Made by a program: the position numbers and the translations under genes
Shown: positions 41,815 through 50,790 of the stretch, one piece after another
Numbering within the stretch: the stretch's first letter is position 1
Layout of the letters: each line of letters starts with the position of its first letter
Notes under the pieces: model-generated
Told to the model about the DNA's origin: nothing
The model's database searches: none
What the model saw: only the letters and a program-made list of their open reading frames with translations
Assembly (NCBI GenBank): GCA_937925655.1
Contig: CALAMC010000098.1
Location: 37,542-101,541 of the forward strand
Direction: 5' to 3'
DNA: 64,000 nucleotides
Origin: an uncultured candidate division Zixibacteria bacterium
GTDB taxonomy: Bacteria > Zixibacteria > MSB-5A5 > GN15 > PGXB01

Positions 41815-42816
41815 ATGATGAACAACGGGTTAACCGATAGAAAAGTCCTGGTGACGGGCGCCGATGGGTTTATCGGCTCTCATTTGACCGAGTTTCTATA
41901 TTCATCAGGGGCCGCAGTCAAAGCACTGTCATATTATAACTCTTTCAACTTCCGGGGCTGGCTTGAGGATATCGAGATTAAAGACAGAATAGAAATCGTC
42001 GCCGGGGATATCCGCGATGCCGCCTTCTGTCGGGCACTTTTAAAAGACATTGATATCGTCTTCCATCTGGCGGCCCTTATCGCTGTCCCCTATTCCTACA
42101 CCGCGCCGTCAAGCTATATCGATACCAATGTCAAAGGAACGTTGAATCTATGTCAGGCGGCGCTGGATAACGGTGTTAAAAGATTCATTCATTTATCGAC
42201 AAGCGAGGTCTATGGCACAGCGGTCCGCGTTCCCATCGATGAGAATCACCCCCTCCAGCCGCAATCACCGTACAGTGCCTCCAAAATCGGCGGCGATGCC
42301 GTCGCCAAAAGTTTTTATCATGCCTTTAACCTGCCGGTCGTCATCGCCCGACCGTTTAACACCTACGGTCCCCGGCAGTCGGCCCGGGCCATAATTCCAA
42401 CCATCATCACGCAGATAGCTGCGGGACAAAAACAGGTCAGACTGGGCAATCTCGCCCCTACCCGCGATTTTACTTTTGCTACCGACGTATGCCGGGGTCT
42501 GGCGGCGTTAGCCGGATGCGACCGCGCGGTCGGAGAAACGGTCAACATCGGCTCCGGCGCGGAAATTTCCATCGGCGAGCTGTTTGAAAAAATAAAAAGC
42601 ATCATGCGCGGTTCCGCCGAGTGCATGACCGATAGGACAAGAATCCGGCCGGAAAAATCGGAGGTCTATCGCCTGCTATGCGACAGCTCCAAAATGAAAA
42701 AACTGACCGGTTTTGCCCCCGAAATTGATATCGACCGGGGCCTGTCGCTGACCGTGGAATGGTTTTCCAAAAAGGAAAACCTCGCCCGTTATAAAGGGGA
42801 CATTTATAATGTCTAA
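41815..42816 (+). CDS. legB: LegB-type NAD-dependent UDP-sugar 4,6-dehydratase
   Basis: 333 aa from ATG 41815. Extended SDR with TGADGFIGSH at residue 14, YYNSFNFRGWLED (the LegB hallmark), VFHLAALIAVPYSY, STSEVYGTA, Tyr153-x3-Lys157 in SPYSASK, and NTYGPRQSARAIIPTIITQI. These make it LegB-like rather than a general epimerase. The reaction converts UDP-GlcNAc or a related nucleotide sugar to the 4-keto-6-deoxy form, the entry to 4-amino-4,6-dideoxy sugars or legionaminic acid. Overlaps the nucleotidyltransferase gene by 8 bp. Confidence 0.88.
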   Translation: MMNNGLTDRKVLVTGADGFIGSHLTEFLYSSGAAVKALSYYNSFNFRGWLEDIEIKDRIEIVAGDIRDAAFCRALLKDIDIVFHLAALIAVPYSYTAPSSYIDTNVKGTLNLCQAALDNGVKRFIHLSTSEVYGTAVRVPIDENHPLQPQSPYSASKIGGDAVAKSFYHAFNLPVVIARPFNTYGPRQSARAIIPTIITQIAAGQKQVRLGNLAPTRDFTFATDVCRGLAALAGCDRAVGETVNIGSGAEISIGELFEKIKSIMRGSAECMTDRTRIRPEKSEVYRLLCDSSKMKKLTGFAPEIDIDRGLSLTVEWFSKKENLARYKGDIYNV

Positions 42817-43525
42817 ACGGGCCATAATTCTGGCAGGAGGCGCCGGCAGCCGCCTGCGGCCTTATACCGTGACCCTGCCCAAACCGCTCATGCCGGTCGG
42901 GGATCTGCCCATTCTGGAAATTGTCATCCGACAACTATCATCTTTCGGATTCGAACGAATAACCATGGCGGTGGGACATCAGGCCGGGATCATCCGGGCT
43001 TTTTGCAATGACGGACAAGAATGGAATGTCAGAATTGATTATTCCGAAGAAAAAGGCCCGCTGGGAACGATGGGCCCGCTTAAACTAATCTCCGACCTGC
43101 CGGACAATTTCCTGATTATGAACGGCGATGTTCTGACCGACCTCGACTTCGAGAAATTTTTTAAACTTCATGTTGATTCGAAAAATCTGTTTACCATCGC
43201 TTCATATAAAAGACGCCAGATTACTGATTTCGGAGTCCTTCAGGTTTCAGGCGACGGTTTGTTAACCGGTTTTGCCGAAAAGCCGGCCGTTGAACACAAC
43301 GTCAGCATGGGCATCTATATGGCGTCGAAAGAAATTTTGAATTATATCCCGGAAAATCAACCCTTCGGTTTCGATCAGCTGGTTTTAAAGCTCATCGAAG
43401 AACGTCGCCCCCCCGGCATCATGGCACATCACGGCCACTGGCTCGACATCGGGCGCTTCGAAGATTATCAGGCCGCCATTGAAGAATTCGACCGCAACCG
43501 ACACCGCTATCTGAAAGGCCGGTAA
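42809..43525 (+). CDS. Sugar-1-phosphate nucleotidyltransferase
   Basis: 238 aa. N-terminal signature AIILAGGAGSRLRPYTVTLPKPLMPVG and the metal-binding NFLIMNGDVLTDL are those of NTP transferases related to GDP-mannose and GlcNAc-1-P nucleotidyltransferases; EKGPLGTMGPL is also conserved. Activates a sugar phosphate for the neighbouring LegB and aminotransferase. In legionaminic acid loci a GlcN-1-P guanylyltransferase (PtmE-like) has this place, but here the base specificity cannot be read off. Exactly adjacent to the next gene. Confidence 0.88.
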   Translation: MSKRAIILAGGAGSRLRPYTVTLPKPLMPVGDLPILEIVIRQLSSFGFERITMAVGHQAGIIRAFCNDGQEWNVRIDYSEEKGPLGTMGPLKLISDLPDNFLIMNGDVLTDLDFEKFFKLHVDSKNLFTIASYKRRQITDFGVLQVSGDGLLTGFAEKPAVEHNVSMGIYMASKEILNYIPENQPFGFDQLVLKLIEERRPPGIMAHHGHWLDIGRFEDYQAAIEEFDRNRHRYLKGR

Positions 43526-44650
43526 ATGGACTGGAAAATTACTCTGGCCGAACCCGACCTCGACGACAGTGATGCCCAAGCCGTCGCCGATGTCGTACGA
43601 AGCGGCTGGCTGACCATGGGGCCTCGCGTGGCCGAATTCGAACGACTCTGGTGCGATTTGACAAAAGCCTCATACGCTCGCGCGGTTTCCAGCGGAACAG
43701 CGGCTCTTCATCTGGCTTTTCTGGCGCTGGGACTGGGCCCCGGCGATGAAGTCATCTGCCCGGCGCTGTCCTATGTGGCCACCGCCAACGCCGCCCGCTA
43801 TGTCGGCGCCAGAGTCGTCTTCGCCGACGCCGTCTCGGCCCGTGACCTGACGGTTGACCCCGATGATATAAAAATTAAAATTACGCCGAAAACCCGGGCC
43901 ATTATAGTTATGCACTTCGGTGGCTTTATGTGCCACATGGACCGCATTATGGAATTGGCGCACACCCGAAATTTATTCGTCATTGAGGATGCCGCGCACG
44001 CGCCTCTGGCCGTCTGGAATGATAAGGCCGGCGGGGTAAAAATGGCCGGAGCCATCGGCGACTGCGGAGCCTTCAGCTTTTACGGCAATAAAAACATGAC
44101 CACCGGCGAAGGCGGCATGGTAACCACCCATTCCGAAGAGCTCGCCGAACGAGTGAAGCTCCTTCGCTCGCACGGCATGACCAGCACCACCTATGACCGA
44201 CATCGCGGCCAAAAGTCATCTTATGATGTCGTCACCACCGGCTATAATTATCGCATGGATGACATCCGGGCGGCTCTGGGAATAAACCAGTTGAAAAAAC
44301 TCACTTTTAATACACAGAAAAGACGGCAGATTACGGCCTGGTACCGCGAAATGCTCGCCGACAATGAAAACATTATTATCCCTTTCGCCGACCGGGACTT
44401 GAACCTTTCGGCCTGCCACCTGATGGTCATCATATCGAAAAACGGTCCGGATATAATCAGGCAAAAGTTGACCGATAACGGTATTCAGACCAGCCAGCAT
44501 TATACTTTTATCCCGGATTTCAAGGATTTTGGCGGGGCGTCTTTTTCGCCGAGGGACAAATTAATCGCTAATTCATTGACTTTGCCTCTCCACCCCAAAA
44601 TGACCCGGGAACAGGTTATCTTCATAACAAATATAATTAACGAGGCTTAG
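43526..44650 (+). CDS. DegT/DnrJ/EryC1/StrS aminotransferase (nucleotide-sugar)
   Basis: 374 aa. Sugar aminotransferase with VSSGTAALHLAFLALGLGPGDEVICP, VIEDAAHAPLA (PLP Asp), FSFYGNKNMTTGEGGM with Schiff-base Lys189, and NYRMDDIRAALGINQL. Acts after LegB to place an amino group at C4 of the 4-keto sugar (LegC/PseC-like role), using glutamate as donor. Start codon directly follows the nucleotidyltransferase stop. Confidence 0.9.
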   Translation: MDWKITLAEPDLDDSDAQAVADVVRSGWLTMGPRVAEFERLWCDLTKASYARAVSSGTAALHLAFLALGLGPGDEVICPALSYVATANAARYVGARVVFADAVSARDLTVDPDDIKIKITPKTRAIIVMHFGGFMCHMDRIMELAHTRNLFVIEDAAHAPLAVWNDKAGGVKMAGAIGDCGAFSFYGNKNMTTGEGGMVTTHSEELAERVKLLRSHGMTSTTYDRHRGQKSSYDVVTTGYNYRMDDIRAALGINQLKKLTFNTQKRRQITAWYREMLADNENIIIPFADRDLNLSACHLMVIISKNGPDIIRQKLTDNGIQTSQHYTFIPDFKDFGGASFSPRDKLIANSLTLPLHPKMTREQVIFITNIINEA

Positions 44651-44753
44651 TAGAAAGGGCGTGCCGGATGGCATTCAGGGATTTATATTGTCGCCGGCAG
44701 GAAAAGTTATAAATTACTACCGATATCGATAGAAAGATTATTGAGGAATAAAT

Positions 44754-45704
44754 ATGTCGAAAAATTTTGCCCTGACCGGCGCTTCGGGATATGTCGCCCC
44801 GAGACATCTGAAAGCTATTCGCGATTCCGGCAATACCCTGGTGGCGGCGGTTGACCCCCACGATTCGGTCGGAATTCTGGACAGCTATTTTCGCGAGGTT
44901 CGTTTTTTCACGGAATTCGAGCGCTTCGACCGCCATGTCGAAAAACTCCGCCGTCAAAACGCCGACAAGCGCGTGCATTATGTCAGCATCTGCTCACCCA
45001 ATTATTTGCACGACGCCCATTGCCGTTTTGCCCTGCGCGTCGGAGCCGACGCCATCTGCGAAAAACCACTGGTTTTAAACCCCTGGAATATCGACGCCTT
45101 AAGGGAACTCGAAGAGGAAAGCGGTCATCGCATTTTTACTATTTTACAGCTTCGCGTCCACCCGTCGATGATTGAACTACGGCGCAAATTGCGCGAGCAG
45201 CCAAGTAACACCCGTAAAGACGTGCGGCTGACATACATCACGTCGCGCGGACTCTGGTATCTGGTCTCCTGGAAAGGCCAGGTGGAGCGTTCCGGCGGGC
45301 TGGCCACCAATATCGGCATTCACTTTTTCGATATTATGATGTGGTTGTTCGGCGACGTTAAACACAGCGAAGTGCACTATGCCTCGCCCACCAAAACCGG
45401 AGGATTTATCGAACTCAACAATGCCCGCGTCCAGTGGTATCTATCCATCGATGCCGATGACCTTCCCCCGGACGTGAAAGAAAAAGGCCAGGCGACATAT
45501 CGTTCGATAACCATGGATGGCGAGGAAATCGAATTTTCCGGCGGCTTCACCGATTTACACACGGTCGTCTATAAGGAGACGCTGGCCGGAAACGGTTTCG
45601 GCCTTGAAGACGCCCGACCGTCGATTGAGCTGGTCCACGGCATCCGTAACGCCGCCGCCACCGGAGCCAAAGAACACTCGCACCCGCAAATCAGCCGCCT
45701 GTAA
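44754..45704 (+). CDS. Gfo/Idh/MocA oxidoreductase, WlbA/WbpB-like
   Basis: 316 aa. NAD-binding N-terminus FALTGASGYVAPRHLKAI, long conserved stretch FTEFERFDRHVEKLRRQNAD and VSICSPNYLHDAH, then ICEKPLVLNPWN with the catalytic-site Lys, and GGLATNIGIHFFDIMMWLFG. These match WlbA/WbpB enzymes, which oxidise the 3-hydroxyl of UDP-GlcNAcA in synthesis of 2,3-diacetamido uronic acids. A matching UDP-GlcNAc 6-dehydrogenase and 3-aminotransferase are not in this window, apart from the DegT enzyme just upstream, which could be the 3-aminotransferase. Confidence 0.87.
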   Translation: MSKNFALTGASGYVAPRHLKAIRDSGNTLVAAVDPHDSVGILDSYFREVRFFTEFERFDRHVEKLRRQNADKRVHYVSICSPNYLHDAHCRFALRVGADAICEKPLVLNPWNIDALRELEEESGHRIFTILQLRVHPSMIELRRKLREQPSNTRKDVRLTYITSRGLWYLVSWKGQVERSGGLATNIGIHFFDIMMWLFGDVKHSEVHYASPTKTGGFIELNNARVQWYLSIDADDLPPDVKEKGQATYRSITMDGEEIEFSGGFTDLHTVVYKETLAGNGFGLEDARPSIELVHGIRNAAATGAKEHSHPQISRL

Positions 45705-46067
45705 TAAACGGCGCCGAATTTGGAGGACCGGCATCAATTCGATTGTCCATTTGGTCTTAAAGGGGTGTTAAAATAACGCTGGCTTACTTATAAAATCCGT
45801 CCTTGGAATAATTTTCCGTTTTATTCACTTAATTTTTCCACAAATGCCGAATATACGATACATTGATTTGAATTAAATAATCCCCTAACCCATTATTTTA
45901 CAATATATTACTTATCCAGCCCTGATACCTGTTATTACGGCACGACCTTTGATTCAAAATACTGGAAAAATGGGAATTTTTAATGGAAGTAATCGCCTGA
46001 TTTGGGGATTTTGTAATGATCCTTGTTTTGGACCAAGAAGAACAACTTTAATCCTTGACCAAACGCT
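45705..46067 (+). other. AT-rich non-coding region before the flippase gene
   Basis: About 360 bp, clearly richer in A+T than its surroundings, with no supported ORF. It holds the sigma-54-like element at 45938. No clear Shine-Dalgarno stands before the flippase start. Probably the regulatory boundary between nucleotide-sugar genes and assembly genes. Confidence 0.5.
45938..45953 (+). promoter_or_regulatory. Sigma-54-like -24/-12 element before the flippase operon
   Basis: CGGCACGACCTTTGAT: GGCACG and TTG in sigma-54 phase, with G-A for G-C at -12. About 115 bp before the flippase start. Nearly the same -24 half as the Wzz promoter. Confidence 0.42.
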
Positions 46068-47420
46068 ATGATAAAGGACTATCTTCAAAAGCGGCTTGCC
46101 AAAGGGAGTTTTGGCCATAATGTCGTGACACTCATGTCCGGAACGGGATTGGCACAGACTATTGGAATCGCCGCCACCCCGATTCTTACAAGATTATTTG
46201 CCCCTGGGGAATTTGGAGTGGTGGCCCTCTATGTTTCTGTCGTCGCAATATTAACCGTGGTCATTTGCGGTCGCTATGAAATAGCCATTGTCCTTCCCGA
46301 CAAAGAAGAAGACGCATATAATTTGGTCGGGCTCTCTTTCCTGATTACAATCGTTTCAACCATTGCCATATCGATAACGGTGCTTTTTTCAGGTAATAAG
46401 ATCGCCGCGCTATTAAATATGCCGGAAATCGCCCCGTACCTCTGGTACCTCCCTCTTTCAGTTATTGCCACCGGCAGTTATCAGACTCTTAATTACTGGT
46501 CAACACGAAAGAAACAATTTAATCATATTGCTGCCGCCCTGGTCAGCCAGTCAGTTTTGACTCAAGCGACTCAAATCGGGGCGGGTATTATATATTCCGG
46601 CAGTCCCGCCGGACTTATATGGGGCCGCGTTGCGGGACAATTTGCGGCCATGTATTATATATTTGGGAAATTTATCAAAGACGATTTCAAATCTTTCCTG
46701 AAAAGTGTCAAATTTGCCCAAATCCGTCGACTTGCACGCACATATTCCAAATTCCCAAAGTACCTCATGCTTTCGCATTCGATGAATGCCGTTGCACCGC
46801 AGTTGCCGGTGTTCTTCATTGCCGGTTCGTCGTCAACTTTGCTGGGTTTGTTCGGACTTGCCAATCGACTTATGGCTATGCCTTTGATGCTCATTTCATC
46901 ATCCTTTTCCCAGGTCTTTTACTCCGAAGCGGCCAGAGAGCTTGATAATAGCGGCGTATGCCAGGTAGTCTACAAAAAAACATTAAAGAGATTAACGTTA
47001 TTGTCCCTTACTATCTTTATACCGGTTTTTCTAATAAATGATAATATATACATGCTTTTACTCGGGACCGAGTGGATGGGTTTTGCCGCGATCGCTAAAG
47101 GCTTAATCCCGATGTTTATGATCAGGTTCATCGTAAATCCCTTGAGCACTATTTTTATGGTCACGCGCAGAACTGACTTGGACCTTTATTTTCAGGTGAT
47201 TTTTGTCACATTATCCCTTGCCTCTCTCTGGCTGGGCAGAATTTTGGGAGGCGGCATAAATTACGTTTATTGTTATTCCACGGGGATGTCACTGGGGTAT
47301 TTATTGAATCTGACGATTACATACAATTTAGCCCGAACAGGTTACAGGAAGAATGATGAGAATTTTGAAAGAATGGCTGAAAATCCCGCTTTATCTGGTC
47401 AGATCCAGAAAAGTTCGTAA
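46068..47420 (+). CDS. Polysaccharide flippase (Wzx/MOP family)
   Basis: 450 aa, about 12 membrane helices. N-terminal VVTLMSGTGLAQTIGIAATPILTRLFAPGEFGVVALYVS is typical of the PST/MOP flippases, followed by WSTRKKQFNHIAAALVSQSV. Translocates undecaprenyl-linked oligosaccharide units across the inner membrane. AT-richer than the preceding nucleotide-sugar genes. Overlaps the acetyltransferase gene by 68 bp. Confidence 0.9.
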   Translation: MIKDYLQKRLAKGSFGHNVVTLMSGTGLAQTIGIAATPILTRLFAPGEFGVVALYVSVVAILTVVICGRYEIAIVLPDKEEDAYNLVGLSFLITIVSTIAISITVLFSGNKIAALLNMPEIAPYLWYLPLSVIATGSYQTLNYWSTRKKQFNHIAAALVSQSVLTQATQIGAGIIYSGSPAGLIWGRVAGQFAAMYYIFGKFIKDDFKSFLKSVKFAQIRRLARTYSKFPKYLMLSHSMNAVAPQLPVFFIAGSSSTLLGLFGLANRLMAMPLMLISSSFSQVFYSEAARELDNSGVCQVVYKKTLKRLTLLSLTIFIPVFLINDNIYMLLLGTEWMGFAAIAKGLIPMFMIRFIVNPLSTIFMVTRRTDLDLYFQVIFVTLSLASLWLGRILGGGINYVYCYSTGMSLGYLLNLTITYNLARTGYRKNDENFERMAENPALSGQIQKSS

Positions 47421-47961
47421 TACGGCGGCGCCGATTTCATTACGAACACTTTTCCTGCAAAAAATCGTCGGGATAAATTCGGAAGCCTACTGGCCGACAC
47501 ATTTCACGAGTGTTGTATCCGATCCTCAGAATATTTTGATCGGGGTGGGCACGGCGCCGGGATTGTCCCCCGGATGCTATATCCAGGGAAAGGGCAAGGT
47601 CGTTATCGGTGATTACACCATAATTGCACCAAACGTCGGAATCATCAGCGCCAATCATTCCGTCAATGACCATCGGTACCATGTCAATGGCAAGATCGAA
47701 ATTGGAAAATATTGCTGGTTGGGAATGAATGCGGTAATTTTGCCAAATGTCATTCTTGGAGACCACACAATTGTCGCGGCCAATAGCGTCGTTACGAAGT
47801 CATTCCCGGACGGCTATTCCGTCCTCGCGGGGTCCCCCGCCAGGATAATTAAAGCCCTGAATCGTGAAGATATGATCGATTTCGAAAACGAAAATAAATT
47901 CATTGGCTATATCCCCATGGAAAAGTTCGAGCGCTTCCGGAAAAGGGACCTCAATGTCTAA
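47353..47961 (+). CDS. Left-handed beta-helix acyl/acetyltransferase
   Basis: 202 aa from ATG 47353 (AGGAAG upstream). Hexapeptide repeats seen as IGVGTAPG, IQGKGKVVIGDYTIIAPNVGI, GKIEIGKYCWLGMNAVILPNVILGDHTIVAANSVV, with the catalytic His in SANHSVND, and the C-terminal YSVLAGSPARIIK. Like WbbJ and other sugar O-acetyltransferases using acetyl-CoA. Modifies a glycan sugar. Overlaps the formyltransferase gene by 8 bp. Confidence 0.88.
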   Translation: MMRILKEWLKIPLYLVRSRKVRNTAAPISLRTLFLQKIVGINSEAYWPTHFTSVVSDPQNILIGVGTAPGLSPGCYIQGKGKVVIGDYTIIAPNVGIISANHSVNDHRYHVNGKIEIGKYCWLGMNAVILPNVILGDHTIVAANSVVTKSFPDGYSVLAGSPARIIKALNREDMIDFENENKFIGYIPMEKFERFRKRDLNV

Positions 47962-48901
47962 GCTGAAAATCGTTTTCATTGGACAGGAACATGAAATGTC
48001 GCACCGGCTCCTGCAACATGCCCTTGATTATCATTCCGTTGTGGGGATAGTGACATCGTCCTTGAGAAAAAAGGCAAGGAAAGCCGAACCCCGTAAATTG
48101 GCAACGCTTCTCACGCGGTTAATACGCCCCGGCCGGAAAACATTCCTGCAAATCGGCCGCGAGCGCAATATTCCATATCTGTATTTGACCGGACGAAAAC
48201 ACGACGATCTGCTTTCGCTTTTAAAACGGGTCAGACCGGATTTGATGTGCGTCGTGTCGATGTCGCAGATTTTGAAACCGGAAGCCTTCTCGTTCCCTCC
48301 CCTCGGCACAATAAACGTCCACCCATCTTACCTGCCCGATTATAGAGGCCCCAATCCCTGGTTTTGGCAGTACTATAATTTCGAAAAGGAAGGCGGAGTA
48401 ACCATACACTATATTGATGAACACGCGGATACCGGCGATATTATCGCCAGAAAAAAATATTCTATAGAGCCGGGAGAATCATTCTCATCGGTTTATGCCA
48501 AAGCGACCGAACTTGCTCACGAAATGTTCGTGGATACTCTTAAGAATATCCTGACTGGTGATGTCGTCAGAATTCAACAGGCGGATCTTCCCTGCCCCCA
48601 TATCGCGGACTTTGTCAAATCCGATGTTAACTATATCAAATGGAATGAATGGTCTATTGAAAGATGCTGGCACGTTCTTCGCGGAACCACGAGCTGGACT
48701 TCCGAAATCGAGCCCCCGCAGGGCTGGAAAGCCGGACTCGGATGGAAAATTGGTGAATTTATAAAAGTGGAAAACGACGATATGCCTGGTACTGTCTGCA
48801 AGGATGCCGAAGGCTGGTACGTCGCTCATCGAGATGGTAAGATTCGTCTGTATGTGAATTTTGATTTAAAATCAATATTTAAAATGATTGCATGCAATTA
48901 A
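47954..48901 (+). CDS. Formyltransferase (sugar N-formyltransferase-like)
   Basis: 315 aa from ATG 47954, inside the end of the acetyltransferase gene. Formyl-transferase core: LRKKARKAEPRK, INVHPSYLPDYRGPNPWFWQYY with the catalytic Asn-x-His, and VTIHYIDEHADTGDII with the catalytic Asp. C-terminal region ISYLLDVK-like part is diverged from tRNA-Met formyltransferase. Most likely transfers formyl from N10-formyl-THF to the 4-amino group of a UDP- or dTDP-linked sugar made by the LegB pathway. A tRNA role is unlikely in this setting. Confidence 0.83.
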   Translation: MSKLKIVFIGQEHEMSHRLLQHALDYHSVVGIVTSSLRKKARKAEPRKLATLLTRLIRPGRKTFLQIGRERNIPYLYLTGRKHDDLLSLLKRVRPDLMCVVSMSQILKPEAFSFPPLGTINVHPSYLPDYRGPNPWFWQYYNFEKEGGVTIHYIDEHADTGDIIARKKYSIEPGESFSSVYAKATELAHEMFVDTLKNILTGDVVRIQQADLPCPHIADFVKSDVNYIKWNEWSIERCWHVLRGTTSWTSEIEPPQGWKAGLGWKIGEFIKVENDDMPGTVCKDAEGWYVAHRDGKIRLYVNFDLKSIFKMIACN

Positions 48902-48907
48902 TTGAAT

Positions 48908-49849
48908 ATGATTGAAACAACCCCCATAAATACGGCACATCCAGTCAATAATGTGTTCCAGAACGACTGGTATCTGGATGCCGTCGTTCCGAATAATTGG
49001 GCTCGGGTCGAGGTTCGCTCAAGAGATGAACTTTTGGGCTGGATGCCGTACTCATTTATTGGCCGGTATCCTGGGATTCGTATGATACAAATGCCGCCGC
49101 TAATTCAGACCCTGGGGCCGTGGATTAAGGATACCGGCGGCAAGACGACAAGGCGGCTATCTAATGATAAGGCGATTATGACGGAATTAATCAATAAACT
49201 GCCAAAATTCGATTATTTCTGTCAGAATTTTGATTATTCCATAACTAACTGGCTTCCGTTTTATTGGCAAGGATTCAAGCAAACTACGCGATATACATAT
49301 ATCTTAAAAGACATTTCGGATCAGGATAGGGTATTTGACGGGTTCGCGTCCAAATTAAGATCCCAAATAAGAAAAGCGCAAAAATCCCTTGAAGTATGCG
49401 ATGATCTCGGGGTCGATACCTTGATCAAACTAAACAGAATGACGTATGAAAGACAAAATATCTCACTTCCCTTCACAAATGCGACGCTGCGTCGGCTAGT
49501 TACGGCTGCCCAAAAGCACGACTCCGGCAAAATGCTTTTTGCGGTGGATTCGGATGAAAACGTCCATGCCGCTGTCTTTCTTGTCTGGGACGAAAGGTCA
49601 ACTTATTATCTGGTTGGTTGCACAAATACGCAATTCAAAGGAACCGATGCCGGCAGCCTTCTTCTCTGGGAATCGATTAAACTGGCGTCCGCTAAGTCAA
49701 GGCAGTTTGATTTTGAAGGATCCATGATTGAATCTGTGGAACGACACTTCAGGTCTTTTGGCGCTGTACAAGTACCCTATCATCAAATCACAAAAACCAA
49801 CTCTCTGTTGTTGAAAACAAAAGATTTTATTCGCGGACTTATAAAATGA
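48908..49849 (+). CDS. FemAB/GNAT-type (BioF2-like) acyltransferase
   Basis: 313 aa (a TTG six nt upstream is also possible). Double-GNAT-like pattern: NVFQNDWYLDAVVPNNWARVEV, DRVFDGFASKLRSQIRKAQKS, LFAVDSDENVHAAVFLVWDERSTYYLVGCT, and GSLLLWESIKLASAKSRQFDFEGSM. Such proteins in polysaccharide loci are thought to attach amino acids or acyl groups to sugar amines, by analogy with FemAB. Donor and acceptor unknown. ATGA overlap with the next gene. Confidence 0.8.
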   Translation: MIETTPINTAHPVNNVFQNDWYLDAVVPNNWARVEVRSRDELLGWMPYSFIGRYPGIRMIQMPPLIQTLGPWIKDTGGKTTRRLSNDKAIMTELINKLPKFDYFCQNFDYSITNWLPFYWQGFKQTTRYTYILKDISDQDRVFDGFASKLRSQIRKAQKSLEVCDDLGVDTLIKLNRMTYERQNISLPFTNATLRRLVTAAQKHDSGKMLFAVDSDENVHAAVFLVWDERSTYYLVGCTNTQFKGTDAGSLLLWESIKLASAKSRQFDFEGSMIESVERHFRSFGAVQVPYHQITKTNSLLLKTKDFIRGLIK

Positions 49850-50775
49850 ATAAGACTTCCAATGATTATGGTAGCAATGCGATGACCAGATTGTCGATAA
49901 CGGAACAAACAATCGATAAAAATCGATTGGTTAATGATTTGGTACGCCTTGGCGTGAAATCGGGATTTATTTATTACGTCAAAGCTTCGCTTAGGGCCAT
50001 CGGGAACGTCGATGGCGGCGCGGCGACGGTAATCGAAGCCCTCATCGAGGCCGTGCACCCGGGCGGCACGATTGTCACCGATTCCTTCATTGACCCCTTC
50101 CCTCTGCCTCTTAACAAACGACAGATGCAAATTTTGAGCGACCGCCACACGCCATCCTATGCCGGCGCCATCGCCAACGCCATGCTTAAACACCCCAAAG
50201 CATATTGCAGCCGCCACCCGATTCAAAGATTTGTCGCTATCGGGCATCACGCCGAGCGTCTCATGGCCGACCACAAACCGGAAAGTTACGCCTATGACGT
50301 CCTGGGTGTTATGGCCGATTCCGGCCTGGGGCGCAATCTCAAAATCGGACCCGATGAAAAAGTGGTCGGCGTCGGCACCACTCACGTGGCTGTCGGCCGG
50401 ATGGGTTTCAGGCAAAAACGAAAACCGTACGGCATCAACTACCGCGACGCCGACGGCACAATCAAGTTATGCCGGCGCGACTGGGCCGGCGGTTGCGGCG
50501 TCGGGTTCAATAATTTCATCCCCCTGTACCGCGAACACGGGTGCATTATTAACGAAGGATTCATCGGGCAGGCTCCCGCCAAAATAACCGACATGGCCAA
50601 AACCCTCGCCCTGGAACTGGAGGTCCTTAAAAAAGACCCGGCGTTTTTCCTGTGTCACGACCCGGCCTGTTATGATTGCCGGACCGGCTGGGAATTCAGC
50701 GACGGATCCGCAATATCTGTTGCCTGGCACAAACTGCTAAAAATGTTGCGTCGCCGGTTTAAAACGAATAGATAG
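49846..50775 (+). CDS. AAC(3)-family N-acetyltransferase (glycan-tailoring)
   Basis: 309 aa. AAC(3) family features: LVRLGVKSGFIYYVKASLRAIG, VIEALIEAVHPGGTIVTDSFID, HTPSYAGAIANAMLKHPKAYCSRHPIQRFVAIGHHAERLM. Classic members inactivate aminoglycosides by N-3 acetylation, but many relatives sit in O-antigen clusters where they acetylate amino sugars; the gene order makes that far more likely here. Start overlaps the stop of the FemAB-like gene. Confidence 0.85.
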   Translation: MNKTSNDYGSNAMTRLSITEQTIDKNRLVNDLVRLGVKSGFIYYVKASLRAIGNVDGGAATVIEALIEAVHPGGTIVTDSFIDPFPLPLNKRQMQILSDRHTPSYAGAIANAMLKHPKAYCSRHPIQRFVAIGHHAERLMADHKPESYAYDVLGVMADSGLGRNLKIGPDEKVVGVGTTHVAVGRMGFRQKRKPYGINYRDADGTIKLCRRDWAGGCGVGFNNFIPLYREHGCIINEGFIGQAPAKITDMAKTLALELEVLKKDPAFFLCHDPACYDCRTGWEFSDGSAISVAWHKLLKMLRRRFKTNR

Positions 50776-50790
50776 ATATTCATTACCGTT

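Noticed and set aside
49846..50775. Aminoglycoside resistance gene (AAC(3))
   Set aside because: Family match is real, but the overlap with glycan tailoring genes in an assembly locus points to amino-sugar acetylation.
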